From contig NZ_JAQZAM010000006.1 of assembly GCF_028737215.1 (NCBI RefSeq), forward strand, positions 124,001 through 188,000: 64,000 nt of DNA, given 5' to 3'. Below, in pieces: positions 15,503-25,015 of this stretch (positions are counted from its first letter, which is position 1; each line of letters begins with the position of its first letter). The DNA is from Actinomycetospora chibensis (GTDB taxonomy: Bacteria > Actinomycetota > Actinomycetes > Mycobacteriales > Pseudonocardiaceae). Below the pieces are notes generated by a model. The model was not told where the DNA came from and did no database searches. It saw only the letters and a program-made list of their open reading frames with translations. A program made the position numbers and the translations under genes.

Positions 15503-16945
15503 GTGGGCCCCCTGCGCAGCGCCGTGGTCGCGACATGCCGTGCGCTGTCCCCGCGGGTGTCGCTGCCGAGCGCCGACGCGGTGGAGGCGATCGCCGACCG
15601 GATGCTCGCCACGCCGTCCCTCGTCGTGGCCGGGCCCGTCTCGTCGGGCAAGTCGACGCTGGTCAACGCCCTGGTGGGACGCCGGGTCGCGCCGACGGGG
15701 GCGGGCGAGTGCACCGGGCTGACGGCGCACTACGTCCGCGGCCGCGCCGATCGGCTCGACGTCGTCCTCGTCGACGGCACCCGGCGGCCGCTGCCGCTCG
15801 CCGCGGGCGGGCGGGTGCCCGCCGCGGTCGGCGACCGGCTGGGCGTGCGCCCCGAGGACGTCGACCACCTGGTGGTGACGCTCACCAGCGCGGCGCTGGA
15901 CGACCTGACGGTGATCGACACCCCGGGCACCGGCTCGGCGCGCCGGCCGGGCGGCACGTCGGGAGGCGCGCACGCCGAGGCCGCGCTCGTGGTGCTGCCG
16001 GCGACGGCGCACGCGGGAGACCTCGACGTGCTGCCCGGGCCGGCGGCCCACGGCCCGGCGGGGGTCGTCGCCGTGCTGGGACGGGCGGACACGGTGGGTC
16101 CCGACGACGGCCGCGATCTCGCCGTCGAGCTCGGGCGACGGCTCGGCGACCGCGTGGGGCCGGTGACGCCGGTGATCGGGCTGCTCGCCGAGACCGCGGT
16201 CACCGGGGCACTGCGCGCGGAGGACGTCGGCGCGCTGCGGGTGCTCGCGGCGGCCGACCCGGCGGTGCTCGAGGTCGCCCTGCTCGACGCCGAGCTCTTC
16301 ACGACCGCCGAGCTGCCCCTGCCGATCGAGGCCCGGACTCGGCTGCTCGAGCTGCTCGACGTGCGCGGCCTCGCTCTCGGGATCGCGCTCCTGCGCGCCG
16401 ACGCCGCCGCGGGGGTCGGGGAGCTCTGCGACGCCCTGCTCGCGGCGTCCGGGCTCGCGACGCTGGTCCGACGGCTGCACGACGAGGTGCGCGCCCGTAC
16501 CGACCTGCACGCCGCGACCGCGGGGGTCCGCGACCTCGCCACGCTCGGCGAGGCCCTGGGTCGCGCCGAGGCGCAGGACGGCGCCGGGCGGGACGAGGGC
16601 ACCCGGGTCGCCGACGCGGCCGCGGCGCTGGCGCGCCGGGACGCGTTCACCGAGCGGGCGCTGCTCGCCGCTCGCGCGCGGCTGTGGGCGGGCGCCCTGG
16701 GGCTGCCCGCCGAGCTGCTCGACGAGGTCGACCGGCTCGCCTCGGCCGCGCCCCCGGACGTCCGCGCGGGCCGCCCGGGCGCCAGTCCGGTGGAGGTGGC
16801 CGGGCACGTCGCCCGGCGCGCCGCCTGGTGGCGGGCGTACGGGTCGTGGGGCTCGCCCCGGCGCATCGCCGACCTCGCCCACGTCGTCCATCGCACCTAC
16901 GTCGGGATGTGGCAGGACCTGACCGCGCGGACCGGTCCGCCATGA
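15503..16945 (+). CDS. Dynamin-like GTPase (active partner)
   Basis: A 480-residue bacterial dynamin-family protein. G1 is GPVSSGKST at 44-52, the G2 threonine lies in ECTGLTAHY at about 69-77, G3 is DTPG at 139-142, and a G4-like segment is VLGRADTVG at about 190. The remainder is helical and Arg/Ala/Leu-rich, as in the stalk of IniA/IniC and DynA/B. Such proteins bind and remodel the inner membrane, usually as coupled pairs. The next gene begins 10 nt after the stop and is of the same type. Whether this pair acts in division, envelope stress or vesicle formation cannot be told from sequence. Confidence 0.8.
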   Translation: MGPLRSAVVATCRALSPRVSLPSADAVEAIADRMLATPSLVVAGPVSSGKSTLVNALVGRRVAPTGAGECTGLTAHYVRGRADRLDVVLVDGTRRPLPLAAGGRVPAAVGDRLGVRPEDVDHLVVTLTSAALDDLTVIDTPGTGSARRPGGTSGGAHAEAALVVLPATAHAGDLDVLPGPAAHGPAGVVAVLGRADTVGPDDGRDLAVELGRRLGDRVGPVTPVIGLLAETAVTGALRAEDVGALRVLAAADPAVLEVALLDAELFTTAELPLPIEARTRLLELLDVRGLALGIALLRADAAAGVGELCDALLAASGLATLVRRLHDEVRARTDLHAATAGVRDLATLGEALGRAEAQDGAGRDEGTRVADAAAALARRDAFTERALLAARARLWAGALGLPAELLDEVDRLASAAPPDVRAGRPGASPVEVAGHVARRAAWWRAYGSWGSPRRIADLAHVVHRTYVGMWQDLTARTGPP

Positions 16946-16955
16946 CGGCTCCGCC

Positions 16956-18644
16956 GTGACGGGGTCCGTGCGGGACGTCCCCGCCGAGGTCGCGCGCACC
17001 CGCGAGGCGCTGACGACGCTGCTCGCCCGTCTCGACCCGGACGCCGCCGACCGCGCCGCGGCCCCGGCCCCGCCGGCGCGTCCGACCGTGGTGCTCGTCG
17101 GGGCGCCGGGACGGGGCCGCCGGGAGCTGCTGGCCGCGCTGCTCGGCCTGGACGAGGTCACCCTCGAGCACGCCACCTACGACGACCTCGGTGTGCCGCT
17201 GCTCGAGGAGCTGGACCTGCTCGTCCCCGTCCGCGGTCCCGACCCCGGGAGCTGGCCGGTCGACGGCGCCACGGCGGCGCTCGTGCTCGCCGACGCCGCC
17301 GCCCCGCTCGGCGCCGAGGAGGTCGACGCGCTCGCCCGCGCGGCGGGCCGAGTGGACACCGTGGTGTTCGCGCTGACCCGCACGGAGGCGCACCGCGGCT
17401 GGCGCACGGTGCTCGAGGCCGACCGCGCCCTGGTCGCCGAGCACGTCCCGCGGCTCGCCGGGGCGCCGTGGTTCCCGGTCTCCGCCGATCTCGCCCGCCG
17501 TGCGGGCACCGCGCCCCCGGAGGCGGCCGGGGCGCTGCGCCGCCGCTCCGGCCTGGCCGCCCTGCAACGCGAGCTGCACCGTCTCGTCGCGCGCCGGCGC
17601 CGGATGCTCGCCGACGCCAACGCGCTGCGCCTGCTCGCCGCCGGGCTGGACGGCGTCGCGGCCCGCGCCGACGCGACCCGGAGCGCCCTGCGCGCCCCGG
17701 TCGACGGCGTCGGCGACCTCGCCCGGCGGCGCGACGAGCTCCTCGCGGCCCGGGCCGCCCTGCGCCGTGACCACCACACGCGCTGGCGCGCCGACCTCGC
17801 CGCCGCCCGGGTGGCCGCCGCCGACGACCTCGGCGCGCGCGTCCGCGCCCTCGGGACGGCCGTGCGCGGGCGCATCGACGACGCCGACCGCGCCGGGCTC
17901 GCCGCGATCCCGCGCGAGCTCGCCGCCGAGGTGGAGACGCTGGCGTCCGTCGTCGTCGAGGGCCTCGGCGCGCGGCTCCGCGCGCTGGTCGCGGCGACCC
18001 TCGCCGACCTCGTCCCGGCCGGTGAGCTGCCGGCGCTGCGGGTTGCCGATCTCGGGGTCACCGACGTCGGCGAGCCCGGCCTCGTGCCCCCACCACGGAC
18101 GCGTCCCCCCGAGGACCGCCTGCTCGTGGTCGCCGGGGCGTCGGGCGGGCTCGGGCTCTCCCGTCTGGCGCTGCTGCCGCTGCTCGCCGTCCCGATCGCG
18201 CCCGTAACACTCGGCGCCGCGCTCGTCCCGGTGTCGGTGGGGCTCGGGCTGGGCGCCGCGGGCTGGGTCGCGCGGGCCCGGCGCCTCGCCGCCGACCGCG
18301 CGCACCTGCGCCGGTGGACGGCCGAGGCGCTTGCGGAGGTGCGCGGCGACCTCGACCGGGTGCTCGCCGACGCCCTCATCACCACCGAGCGGGAGGTCAC
18401 GCTCGCCCTCGACGCCGCGCTCGAGCACCGCGCGCGGGACCTCGACGACGCGCTGGCCGCCGCGGAGCGCGCCGTGCGGCACGCGGGCGCCGACCGGACC
18501 GCCGCCGACCGGGCCGCCGCCCACACGGCCGCGGAGGCCCGCGAGGGGCGCGACCGCGCCGAGACGCTGCTGCGGCGGCTGGCCGCGTTGCGGGACCGCG
18601 TGGATGTCCCCGAACCGCCACCACGGGAGACGGCGGCGACCTAG
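16956..18644 (+). CDS. Dynamin-like partner with degenerate P-loop and membrane hairpin
   Basis: A 562-residue protein. The P-loop position reads VGAPGRGRREL (about 48-58), so the catalytic Lys-Ser/Thr of GKS/T is replaced by Arg-Arg. The region corresponding to DTPG is not evident, and the G4 region is ALTRTEAH. A long helical stalk follows, then a hydrophobic hairpin at about 399-437 (LLPLLAVPIAPVTLGAALVP), then a second long Ala/Arg-rich coiled-coil stretch. I infer a membrane-anchored, probably non-hydrolysing partner of the upstream GTPase. GTG 16956 follows the upstream stop by 10 nt. Confidence 0.75.
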   Translation: MTGSVRDVPAEVARTREALTTLLARLDPDAADRAAAPAPPARPTVVLVGAPGRGRRELLAALLGLDEVTLEHATYDDLGVPLLEELDLLVPVRGPDPGSWPVDGATAALVLADAAAPLGAEEVDALARAAGRVDTVVFALTRTEAHRGWRTVLEADRALVAEHVPRLAGAPWFPVSADLARRAGTAPPEAAGALRRRSGLAALQRELHRLVARRRRMLADANALRLLAAGLDGVAARADATRSALRAPVDGVGDLARRRDELLAARAALRRDHHTRWRADLAAARVAAADDLGARVRALGTAVRGRIDDADRAGLAAIPRELAAEVETLASVVVEGLGARLRALVAATLADLVPAGELPALRVADLGVTDVGEPGLVPPPRTRPPEDRLLVVAGASGGLGLSRLALLPLLAVPIAPVTLGAALVPVSVGLGLGAAGWVARARRLAADRAHLRRWTAEALAEVRGDLDRVLADALITTEREVTLALDAALEHRARDLDDALAAAERAVRHAGADRTAADRAAAHTAAEAREGRDRAETLLRRLAALRDRVDVPEPPPRETAAT

Positions 18645-18647
18645 CCT
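18642..18647 (+). promoter_or_regulatory. -10 box of the DUF6802-like gene, leaderless
   Basis: TAGCCT overlaps the TAG stop of the dynamin-like gene and ends 6 nt before ATG 18654. Confidence 0.45.
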
Positions 18648-18653
18648 CGCGCC

Positions 18654-19013
18654 ATGGTCGAGCTGCCCGACGACTCCGCGCTCCACCCCGAGGCGCATGT
18701 CGATCCCGGTGGCCCTGCCGCCGAGCTGCTGGTCGCGGCGCCCGACGGCCCGCACGCGCTCGGTCCGGCCACGGTCGACAGCGACGCCGACGGGCGCGCC
18801 GACACCGCCGTGGTCGCGGGGCCGGACGCGCTCGAGCTGGGCACCGACGTCGACGGCGACGGGCGCGTCGACGTGCTCACCCGGGTGCTCGGCGACGGCA
18901 CGGCGACCACCGCCACCGCGCCGGAGCTGCCGGGCGAGGGCTGGGACGAGGGCCCGCCACCGCCCGCCCCGACCATCGATCCGGTCACCGGACGGTGGGT
19001 CCGCGGCGGTTGA
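18654..19013 (+). CDS. DUF6802-like protein with Asp-rich repeats
   Basis: A 119-residue acidic protein. Two repeats, DSDADGRADT and DVDGDGRVDV, have the D-x-D-x-D-G spacing of dockerin/EF-hand-like calcium loops and are separated by about 20 residues with a short strand between. It ends in a Pro-rich tail with DPVTGRWVRGG. No signal peptide is seen. I match it to the actinobacterial DUF6802 pattern from memory of the repeat layout; the function is unknown. It sits between the dynamin pair and tldD. Confidence 0.65.
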   Translation: MVELPDDSALHPEAHVDPGGPAAELLVAAPDGPHALGPATVDSDADGRADTAVVAGPDALELGTDVDGDGRVDVLTRVLGDGTATTATAPELPGEGWDEGPPPPAPTIDPVTGRWVRGG

Positions 19014-19040
19014 TCCTCCAACCCGGTCGCCCTCGGCCGG

Positions 19041-19046
19041 TAGGTT
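19041..19046 (+). promoter_or_regulatory. -10 box of tldD, leaderless
   Basis: TAGGTT ends 8 nt before the GTG start of tldD. Confidence 0.5.
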
Positions 19047-19054
19047 CGGCGGCC

Positions 19055-20572
19055 GTGACCAGCAGCAGGACGCACGCGGTGGATGCGGACTTCCTCGCCC
19101 TGCCCCTCGCGGCCCTCGCCGACGCCGCGCTCGACGCCGCGCGCCGGGGCGGGGCCCAGCACGCCGACCTGCGCGTGCACCGCCTGCGGACCCAGCACCT
19201 CGAGCTGCGCGACGGCCGGGTGGTCGTCGCCGCCGACTCCGAGACCCTCGGGCTGGCCGTGCGCGTGCTGCGCGACGGCGTGTGGGGGTTCGCCGCCCAC
19301 GTCGATCTGACGCCCGAGGTCGCGGTGGCCACGGCGCGCCGCGCCCTCGACGTCACCGCGACCCTCGCGTCCCTGGCCACCGAGCGCGTCACGCTCGCCG
19401 ACGAGCCCGTGCACGCGGGCGCGGTCTGGGTCTCGCCGTACGACGTCGACCCCTGGGCCGTGGACGTCGCCGAGAAGATCGGCCTGCTCACCGACCGGTC
19501 GACGGCGTTGCTCGCGGCGTCCGGCGTCGACCATGTCTCGGCGAGCCTCGTGCAGGTCAAGGAGCAGAGCTTCTACGCCGACACGGCGGGCACCACGACG
19601 ACCCAGCAGCGGGTGCGCGTCGACCCCGACATCTCGATCACCACGGTCGACCGGGCCGGCGGGGCCTTCGAGTCGCTGCGCACCCTCGCGCCGCCGGCCG
19701 GGCGCGGCTGGGAGTACCTCACCGGGACGGGCTGGGACTGGGGCGCCGAGCTCACCGAGCTCCCCGAGCTGCTCGCCGAGAAGGTGCGGGCGCCGAGCGT
19801 CGTGGCAGGGCCCACCGACCTCGTCATCGACCCCACCAACCTGTGGCTCGTCATCCACGAGTCGATCGGGCACGCCACCGAGTACGACCGGGCCATCGGC
19901 TACGAGGCGGCGTACGCCGGCACGAGCTTCGCGACGCCCGACAAGCTCGGGACCCTGCGCTACGGCAGCGACGTCCTCACCGTGACCGGCGACCGCACCG
20001 TCCCCCACGGCCTCGCGAGTGTCGGCTACGACGACGACGGGGTGGCCGCGCAGGAGTTCGACCTCGTCCGCGACGGCGTGCTCGTCGGCTACCAGGTCGA
20101 CCGGTCGTTCGCGCCGCGCCTCGGTCTCGACCGGTCGAACGGCTGCGCCTACGCCGACTCCGCCGAGCACGTCCCCCTGCAGCGGATGGCGAACGTGTCG
20201 TTGCAGCCCGACCCGGTCTCCGACCGGCCGACGTCGGACCTGATCGGCGCGGTGGAGGACGGCCTCTACGTCGTCGGCGACCGCTCCTGGTCGATCGACA
20301 TGCAGCGCTACAACTTCCAGTTCACCGGGCAGCGCTTCCACCGCATCCGCGGGGGCGAGCTGGTCGGGCAGGTCCGCGACGTCGCCTACCAGGCGACGAC
20401 CACCGACTTCTGGGGCTCGCTCGAAGCCGTCGGCGGGCCCTCGACGTGGCGGCTGGGCGGCGCGTTCAACTGCGGCAAGGCCCAGCCCGGCCAGGTCGCG
20501 CCGGTCAGCCACGGCTGCCCGTCGGCCCTGCTGCGCGGCGTGACCGTCCTCAACACCGGGAGCGGATCGTGA
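19055..20572 (+). CDS. tldD: TldD family metalloprotease subunit
   Basis: A 505-residue protein of the TldD/PmbA (U62) family. The zinc-binding motif HESIGH (268-273), followed by ATEYD, matches the family HExxxH with the third acidic ligand nearby. The N-terminal domain has the usual ELRDGRVV segment. In the known TldD/TldE protease the active subunit degrades unfolded peptides and can process peptide natural products. The next gene is the inactive partner and overlaps by 4 bases. No precursor peptide gene was seen next to it. GTG 19055 is supported by the upstream TAGGTT box. Confidence 0.88.
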   Translation: MTSSRTHAVDADFLALPLAALADAALDAARRGGAQHADLRVHRLRTQHLELRDGRVVVAADSETLGLAVRVLRDGVWGFAAHVDLTPEVAVATARRALDVTATLASLATERVTLADEPVHAGAVWVSPYDVDPWAVDVAEKIGLLTDRSTALLAASGVDHVSASLVQVKEQSFYADTAGTTTTQQRVRVDPDISITTVDRAGGAFESLRTLAPPAGRGWEYLTGTGWDWGAELTELPELLAEKVRAPSVVAGPTDLVIDPTNLWLVIHESIGHATEYDRAIGYEAAYAGTSFATPDKLGTLRYGSDVLTVTGDRTVPHGLASVGYDDDGVAAQEFDLVRDGVLVGYQVDRSFAPRLGLDRSNGCAYADSAEHVPLQRMANVSLQPDPVSDRPTSDLIGAVEDGLYVVGDRSWSIDMQRYNFQFTGQRFHRIRGGELVGQVRDVAYQATTTDFWGSLEAVGGPSTWRLGGAFNCGKAQPGQVAPVSHGCPSALLRGVTVLNTGSGS

Positions 20573-21987
20573 GCACCACCGGCTCGGCCCTCGTGGAGCG
20601 CGCCCTCGCGATCGCCGCCGCACAGGTGCCGGACGCGGGCGCGGTCGCCCTGGTCCGCGAGGTCTCCGAGGCCGTCGTGCGCTGGGCGAACTCCACGATG
20701 ACCACGAACGGCAACACCGTCGAGCGGCGGCTCTCGGTGGTGATGCTCGTGCCCCTCGAGGGCGGCACCGGCGCGGGCGTCGTCACCGTGCCGGCCCCCA
20801 CGGGGCTCGCCGACGGACCGGAGGGCGACGCGGTGCTCACCGACGCCGTCGCGGGGGCGGTGCAGGCCGCGCGGCGGGCCGGTCCCGCGCGCGACGCGGC
20901 GCCGCTGCCCGAGCCCGCCGGCCCGGCCGACGCGCACTGGGACGAGGGCGCCGAGGACACCTCGACCGCCGTGTTCGCCCGGCTCGCCGAGGAGCTCGGC
21001 GCGTCCTTCCGGCCCGGCGAGGCGTCGTTCGGGTTCGCCGACCACCGCGTCACGACGACATGGCTGGGCACCTCCGCGGGGGTCCGCCGCCGCTGGGTCG
21101 AGCCGTCCGGGTCGGTCGAGCTCAACCTCAAGGACCCGTCCACGGGCACGTCGGTGTGGGGCGGGGAGGGCGCCACCGACATCGCCACGGTCGACGTCGC
21201 CGCCCTCGTCGATCGCCTGCGGAACCGGCTGCCGTGGGGCGCGCGTCAGATCGAGCTCCCGGCCGGGCGCTACGAGACGCTGCTCCCGCCGTCCGCGGTG
21301 TCCGATCTGATGATCTACCTGGCCTGGTCGATGGGCGGGCGGCCCGCGCAGGAGGGCCGCTCGGCCTTCTCACGCGCGGGCGGCACCCGCGTCGGCGAGC
21401 GGCTCGGGGACCTGCCCCTGACGCTCGCGGGCGACCCGGCCGGCGCCGGGTTCGCCGACCTCGCCTACACCCCGGTGCTCGCGACGACGTACTCCGGCGA
21501 CGAGGTCTCGGTGTTCGACAACGGCGCCACCACGGGGCGTGTGGAGTGGGTGCGCGACGGCACGGTCGCGACGCTCGCCTACCCGCGGGCGGCGGCCGCC
21601 GAGTACGGGGCGCCGTTCGCGGCGCCCACCGACAACCTCGTGCTCACCGGCGGCGAGGACGCCACGCTCGAGGAGATGGTGGCGTCGACCGGACGCGGCC
21701 TGCTGCTGACCTGCCTCTGGTACATCCGCGAGGTCGACCCGACGACGCTGCTGCTCACCGGCCTGACCCGTGACGGGGTCTACCTGGTCGAGGGCGGCGA
21801 GATCGTCGGCGAGGTGAACAACTTCCGCTTCAACGAGTCGCCGCTCGACCTCCTGCGCCGCGCCACCGAGGCCGGCGCCACCGAGCGCACGCTGCCCCGC
21901 GAGTGGAAGGACTGGTTCACCCGCGCCGCCATGCCCCCGCTGCGCGTCCCCGACTTCCACATGACGTCGGTGTCCCTGGGCCGCTAG
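20569..21987 (+). CDS. tldE: TldE/PmbA family partner subunit
   Basis: A 472-residue protein of the same fold as TldD but without an HExxxH motif, as expected for the non-catalytic TldE half. SVFDNGATTGRVEWVRDGTV and LLLTCLWYIREVDPTTLLLTG are characteristic, and the C-terminus (GEIVGEVNNFRFNESPLDLL) aligns with the PmbA ending. GTG 20569 overlaps the tldD stop as GTGA, so the two are translationally coupled and should form the heterodimeric protease. The gene is followed by a long palindrome. Confidence 0.85.
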   Translation: MSTTGSALVERALAIAAAQVPDAGAVALVREVSEAVVRWANSTMTTNGNTVERRLSVVMLVPLEGGTGAGVVTVPAPTGLADGPEGDAVLTDAVAGAVQAARRAGPARDAAPLPEPAGPADAHWDEGAEDTSTAVFARLAEELGASFRPGEASFGFADHRVTTTWLGTSAGVRRRWVEPSGSVELNLKDPSTGTSVWGGEGATDIATVDVAALVDRLRNRLPWGARQIELPAGRYETLLPPSAVSDLMIYLAWSMGGRPAQEGRSAFSRAGGTRVGERLGDLPLTLAGDPAGAGFADLAYTPVLATTYSGDEVSVFDNGATTGRVEWVRDGTVATLAYPRAAAAEYGAPFAAPTDNLVLTGGEDATLEEMVASTGRGLLLTCLWYIREVDPTTLLLTGLTRDGVYLVEGGEIVGEVNNFRFNESPLDLLRRATEAGATERTLPREWKDWFTRAAMPPLRVPDFHMTSVSLGR

Positions 21988-22059
21988 GTGCGCTTCGCGC
22001 ATGTGAGCACTTCGGAGTGCCGTGGCACTCCGAAGTGCTCACATGCGCCGGAGGCGCAC
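21988..22059. repeat. Palindromic repeat, family copy A
   Basis: Perfect 25-bp arms (21997-22021 and 22024-22048) around a 2-nt centre, framed by GTGCGC and GCGCAC. The core GTGAGCACTTCGGAGTGCC is shared with copy B at 53002-53069. It probably terminates tldE; a CACACT box and the sirtuin start follow at once. Confidence 0.85.
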
Positions 22060-22069
22060 ACTGGAGGGC

Positions 22070-22969
22070 GTGATCCGCTCGGTGATGCGCTACACCGCGC
22101 CCCAGACGGCGTGGGAGGCCGAGGTCCCCGTCCGCGGGGACGTCGCCGCGCTCGCGACGCTGCTCGCCGAGGGCGGGGCGGTCGTGCTCACCGGCGCCGG
22201 GATCTCCACCGACTCGGGCATCCCCGACTACCGGGGGCCGACGAGCGCGCAGCGCCGCCACGCCCCGATGACCTACGACGCGTTCGTCGGCGACCCCGTC
22301 GCCCGGCACCGCTACTGGGCCCGCAGCCACGTCGGCTGGCCCCAGATCGCCGGCGCCCGGCCCAACGACGGGCACCGGGCCGTCGCGTCGCTGCAGCGCG
22401 CGGGCCTTCTGCACGGCGTCATCACCCAGAACGTCGACGGGCTGCACCAGAAGGCGGGGGCGCGCGACGTCGTCGAGCTGCACGGGGCGCTGGGTCGCGT
22501 CGTCTGCCTCGGCTGCCGCGTGGCATTGGGCCGGGCACGGGTCCAGGAGGACCTCGCCTCCCTCAACCCGGACTTCGACACGCGGGCCACGGAGATCAAC
22601 CCCGACGGCGACGCCGAGCTGCCCGACGCCGAGCTCGACCGCTTCACGATGACCGGCTGCCCGTCCTGCGGCGACGGGCCCCTGAAGCCGGACGTCGTCT
22701 TCTTCGGCGAGTCCGTGCCGCGCCCGCGGGTCGACCACTGCTTCGAGCTCGTCGAGCGGGCGCGCTCGCTGGTCGTCCTCGGCTCCTCGCTCACGGTGAT
22801 GTCGGGGTTGCGCTTCGTGCGTGCTGCGGCCCGTCGTGACCTCCCCGTCGCCGTCGTGACCGCCGGGCCCAGCCGGGCCGACGACGTCGCCGCCGTCCGT
22901 CTCACCGAGGCGCTCGGAGAGGTCCTGCCAGCGACGTTGGCGACGCTCGGCCTCGGCGAACGGCCCTGA
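22070..22969 (+). CDS. Sir2 family NAD-dependent protein deacylase
   Basis: A 299-residue sirtuin. The NAD site GAGISTDSGIPDYRG is at about 42-56, TQNVDGLH at about 120, the catalytic histidine in ELHGALG at about 141, the zinc knuckle uses CLGC and CPSCG, and GSSLTV closes the Rossmann fold. It should remove acyl groups from lysines with NAD. GTG 22070, GTG 22082 and ATG 22085 are all possible starts; GGAGGG precedes the first closely. Confidence 0.88.
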   Translation: MIRSVMRYTAPQTAWEAEVPVRGDVAALATLLAEGGAVVLTGAGISTDSGIPDYRGPTSAQRRHAPMTYDAFVGDPVARHRYWARSHVGWPQIAGARPNDGHRAVASLQRAGLLHGVITQNVDGLHQKAGARDVVELHGALGRVVCLGCRVALGRARVQEDLASLNPDFDTRATEINPDGDAELPDAELDRFTMTGCPSCGDGPLKPDVVFFGESVPRPRVDHCFELVERARSLVVLGSSLTVMSGLRFVRAAARRDLPVAVVTAGPSRADDVAAVRLTEALGEVLPATLATLGLGERP

Positions 22970-23070
22970 ATCGTTCAGCTTGATCGTGGAAGTGAGTCCC
23001 CCGACAGCGACTCGGCGGTGTCGCGGACAAGAAGTCTCGTTAACGTCGAAGACCACCGTCGGAGGCTGAT

Positions 23071-23094
23071 CCCGGGCACGTCGCCGTGTCCGGG
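23071..23094 (+). other. Leader hairpin of pckG
   Basis: CCCGGGCACG-TCGC-CGTGTCCGGG forms a 10-bp stem with one G-U pair on the sense RNA. It lies between a probable TAACGT -10 box at 23041-23046 and the start codon. No known riboswitch is recognised. Confidence 0.4.
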
Positions 23095-23169
23095 GATGCT
23101 TCCGTTCCCGAGGCGACCGGGCCGCTTCGCGGTCTCGGGCGTTCGGCGATCGAGCGACCGAGGAGACGC

Positions 23170-24999
23170 ATGACTGCCGTTCCGACCATCCAGGGACTCG
23201 ACAACCCGCCGATCCGACGCCGTGAGGTGCTCGACTGGGTGAACGAGGTCGCGGACCTCACCACACCCGACAGGGTCGTGTGGTGCGACGGGTCCCAGGA
23301 CGAGTGGGACCGGCTCACCTCCGAGCTCGTCGAGGCCGGGACCTACGTCCGGCTCGACCCGGCCAAGAAGCCGAACTCGTTCTACGCCGCCTCCGACCCC
23401 GACGACGTCGCGCGTGTCGAGGAGCGCACCTTCATCTGCTCGGTGAACGAGGCCGACGCGGGGGTCACCAACAACTGGATGGACCCGGCCGAGATGAAGG
23501 CCACGATGAGGGAGCTCTACCGCGGCTGCATGCGCGGTCGGACGATGTACGTCATCCCGTTCTGCATGGGGCCGGTGAACGCCGAGCACCCGAAGCTGGG
23601 CGTCGAGATCTCCGACAGCGCCTACGTCGTCACCTCGATGCACATCATGACGCGCATGGGGCCCGAGGTTCAGCGGCGCCTCGACGAGGGCGACACCGAG
23701 TGGGTCCCGGCGCTGCACTCCGTCGGCGCTCCCCTCGAGCGGGGCCAGCAGGACGTCAAGTGGCCGTGCAACGACACGAAGTACATCAGCCACTTCCCCG
23801 ACACCCGCGAGATCTGGAGCTTCGGGTCCGGGTACGGCGGCAACGCGCTGCTCGGCAAGAAGTGCTACTCGCTGCGGATCGCCTCGGCGATGGCTCGCGA
23901 CGAGGGCTGGCTCGCCGAGCACATGCTGATCCTCAAGCTGATCAGCCCGGAGGACAAGGCGTACTACATCGCCGCCGCGTTCCCGTCGGCCTGCGGGAAG
24001 ACGAACCTCGCGATGCTGCAGCCCACCATCCCGGGCTGGCGCGCGGAGACCGTCGGCGACGACATCGCCTGGATGCGATTCGGTGCCGACGGCCGGCTCT
24101 ACGCGGTGAACCCGGAGTTCGGCTTCTTCGGCGTGGCGCCCGGGACGAACTGGAAGACCAACCCGAACGCGATGCGCACCATCGAGCAGGGCAACGCCCT
24201 GTTCACCAACGTCGCGCTGACCGACGACGGCGACGTGTGGTGGGAGGGGCTCGAGGGCGACCCCGAGCACCTCACCGCATGGACCGGGGACGACTGGACG
24301 CCCGGATCGGCCAAGCCGGCCGCCCACCCGAACTCGCGCTACACCGTGCCGATCTCGCAGTGTCCCGTCGTCGCGCCCGAGTGGGACGACCCGCAGGGCG
24401 TGCCGATCTCCGCGATCCTCTTCGGCGGTCGCCGCAAGACGACGATCCCGTTGGTCACGGAGTCCTTCGACTGGCAGCACGGCACCTTCATGGGCGCCAC
24501 GATGTCGAGCGAGATGACGGCCGCGGCCAAGGGCGGCAAGGGCCAGGTCCGCCGCGACCCGATGGCGATGCTGCCCTTCCTCGGCTACAACGTCGGCGAC
24601 TACTTCCAGCACTGGGTGGACGTGGGCAAGAACGCCGACGCCACCAAGCTCCCGTCGATCTTCTACGTCAACTGGTTCCGCCGGGGCGAGGACAACCGCT
24701 TCCTGTGGCCCGGGTTCGGTGAGAACAGCCGCGTGCTCAAGTGGATCATCGAGCGGCTCGAGGGCAAGGCCGCCGCCACCGAGACGCCGATCGGCCACGT
24801 CCCCAGCGCCGACCAGATCGACGTCGAGGGCCTCAGCGAGCCGATGGAGGACATCGAGGCGTCGCTGCGCTTCGACGTCGACGAGTGGCGCGAGGAGCTG
24901 CCTCTCATCGAGGAGTGGTTCGCCAAGATCGGCGATAAGCTGCCGACCTCCATGCGCGACGAGCTCGACTCGCTCAAGCAGCGCCTCGACGCGAGCTGA
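23170..24999 (+). CDS. pckG: Phosphoenolpyruvate carboxykinase (GTP)
   Basis: A 609-residue GTP-type PEPCK. The kinase-1a loop FPSACGKTN is at about 271-279, followed by the metal/GTP region with [33 protein letters not shown] and the substrate-binding [18 protein letters not shown] are intact. It interconverts oxaloacetate and PEP with GTP, the entry to gluconeogenesis. ATG 23170 has AGGAG 4 nt upstream and follows a roughly 120-nt structured leader. The gene ends at a bidirectional hairpin facing the cstA-ybdD pair. Confidence 0.96.
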   Translation: MTAVPTIQGLDNPPIRRREVLDWVNEVADLTTPDRVVWCDGSQDEWDRLTSELVEAGTYVRLDPAKKPNSFYAASDPDDVARVEERTFICSVNEADAGVTNNWMDPAEMKATMRELYRGCMRGRTMYVIPFCMGPVNAEHPKLGVEISDSAYVVTSMHIMTRMGPEVQRRLDEGDTEWVPALHSVGAPLERGQQDVKWPCNDTKYISHFPDTREIWSFGSGYGGNALLGKKCYSLRIASAMARDEGWLAEHMLILKLISPEDKAYYIAAAFPSACGKTNLAMLQPTIPGWRAETVGDDIAWMRFGADGRLYAVNPEFGFFGVAPGTNWKTNPNAMRTIEQGNALFTNVALTDDGDVWWEGLEGDPEHLTAWTGDDWTPGSAKPAAHPNSRYTVPISQCPVVAPEWDDPQGVPISAILFGGRRKTTIPLVTESFDWQHGTFMGATMSSEMTAAAKGGKGQVRRDPMAMLPFLGYNVGDYFQHWVDVGKNADATKLPSIFYVNWFRRGEDNRFLWPGFGENSRVLKWIIERLEGKAAATETPIGHVPSADQIDVEGLSEPMEDIEASLRFDVDEWREELPLIEEWFAKIGDKLPTSMRDELDSLKQRLDAS

Positions 25000-25015
25000 T
25001 CCCGCTCTTCCCGAC

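Noticed and set aside
21988..22059. Palindromic repeats as transposon or MITE insertions
   Set aside because: No target-site duplication is visible at copies A, B or C and no transposase gene is present.
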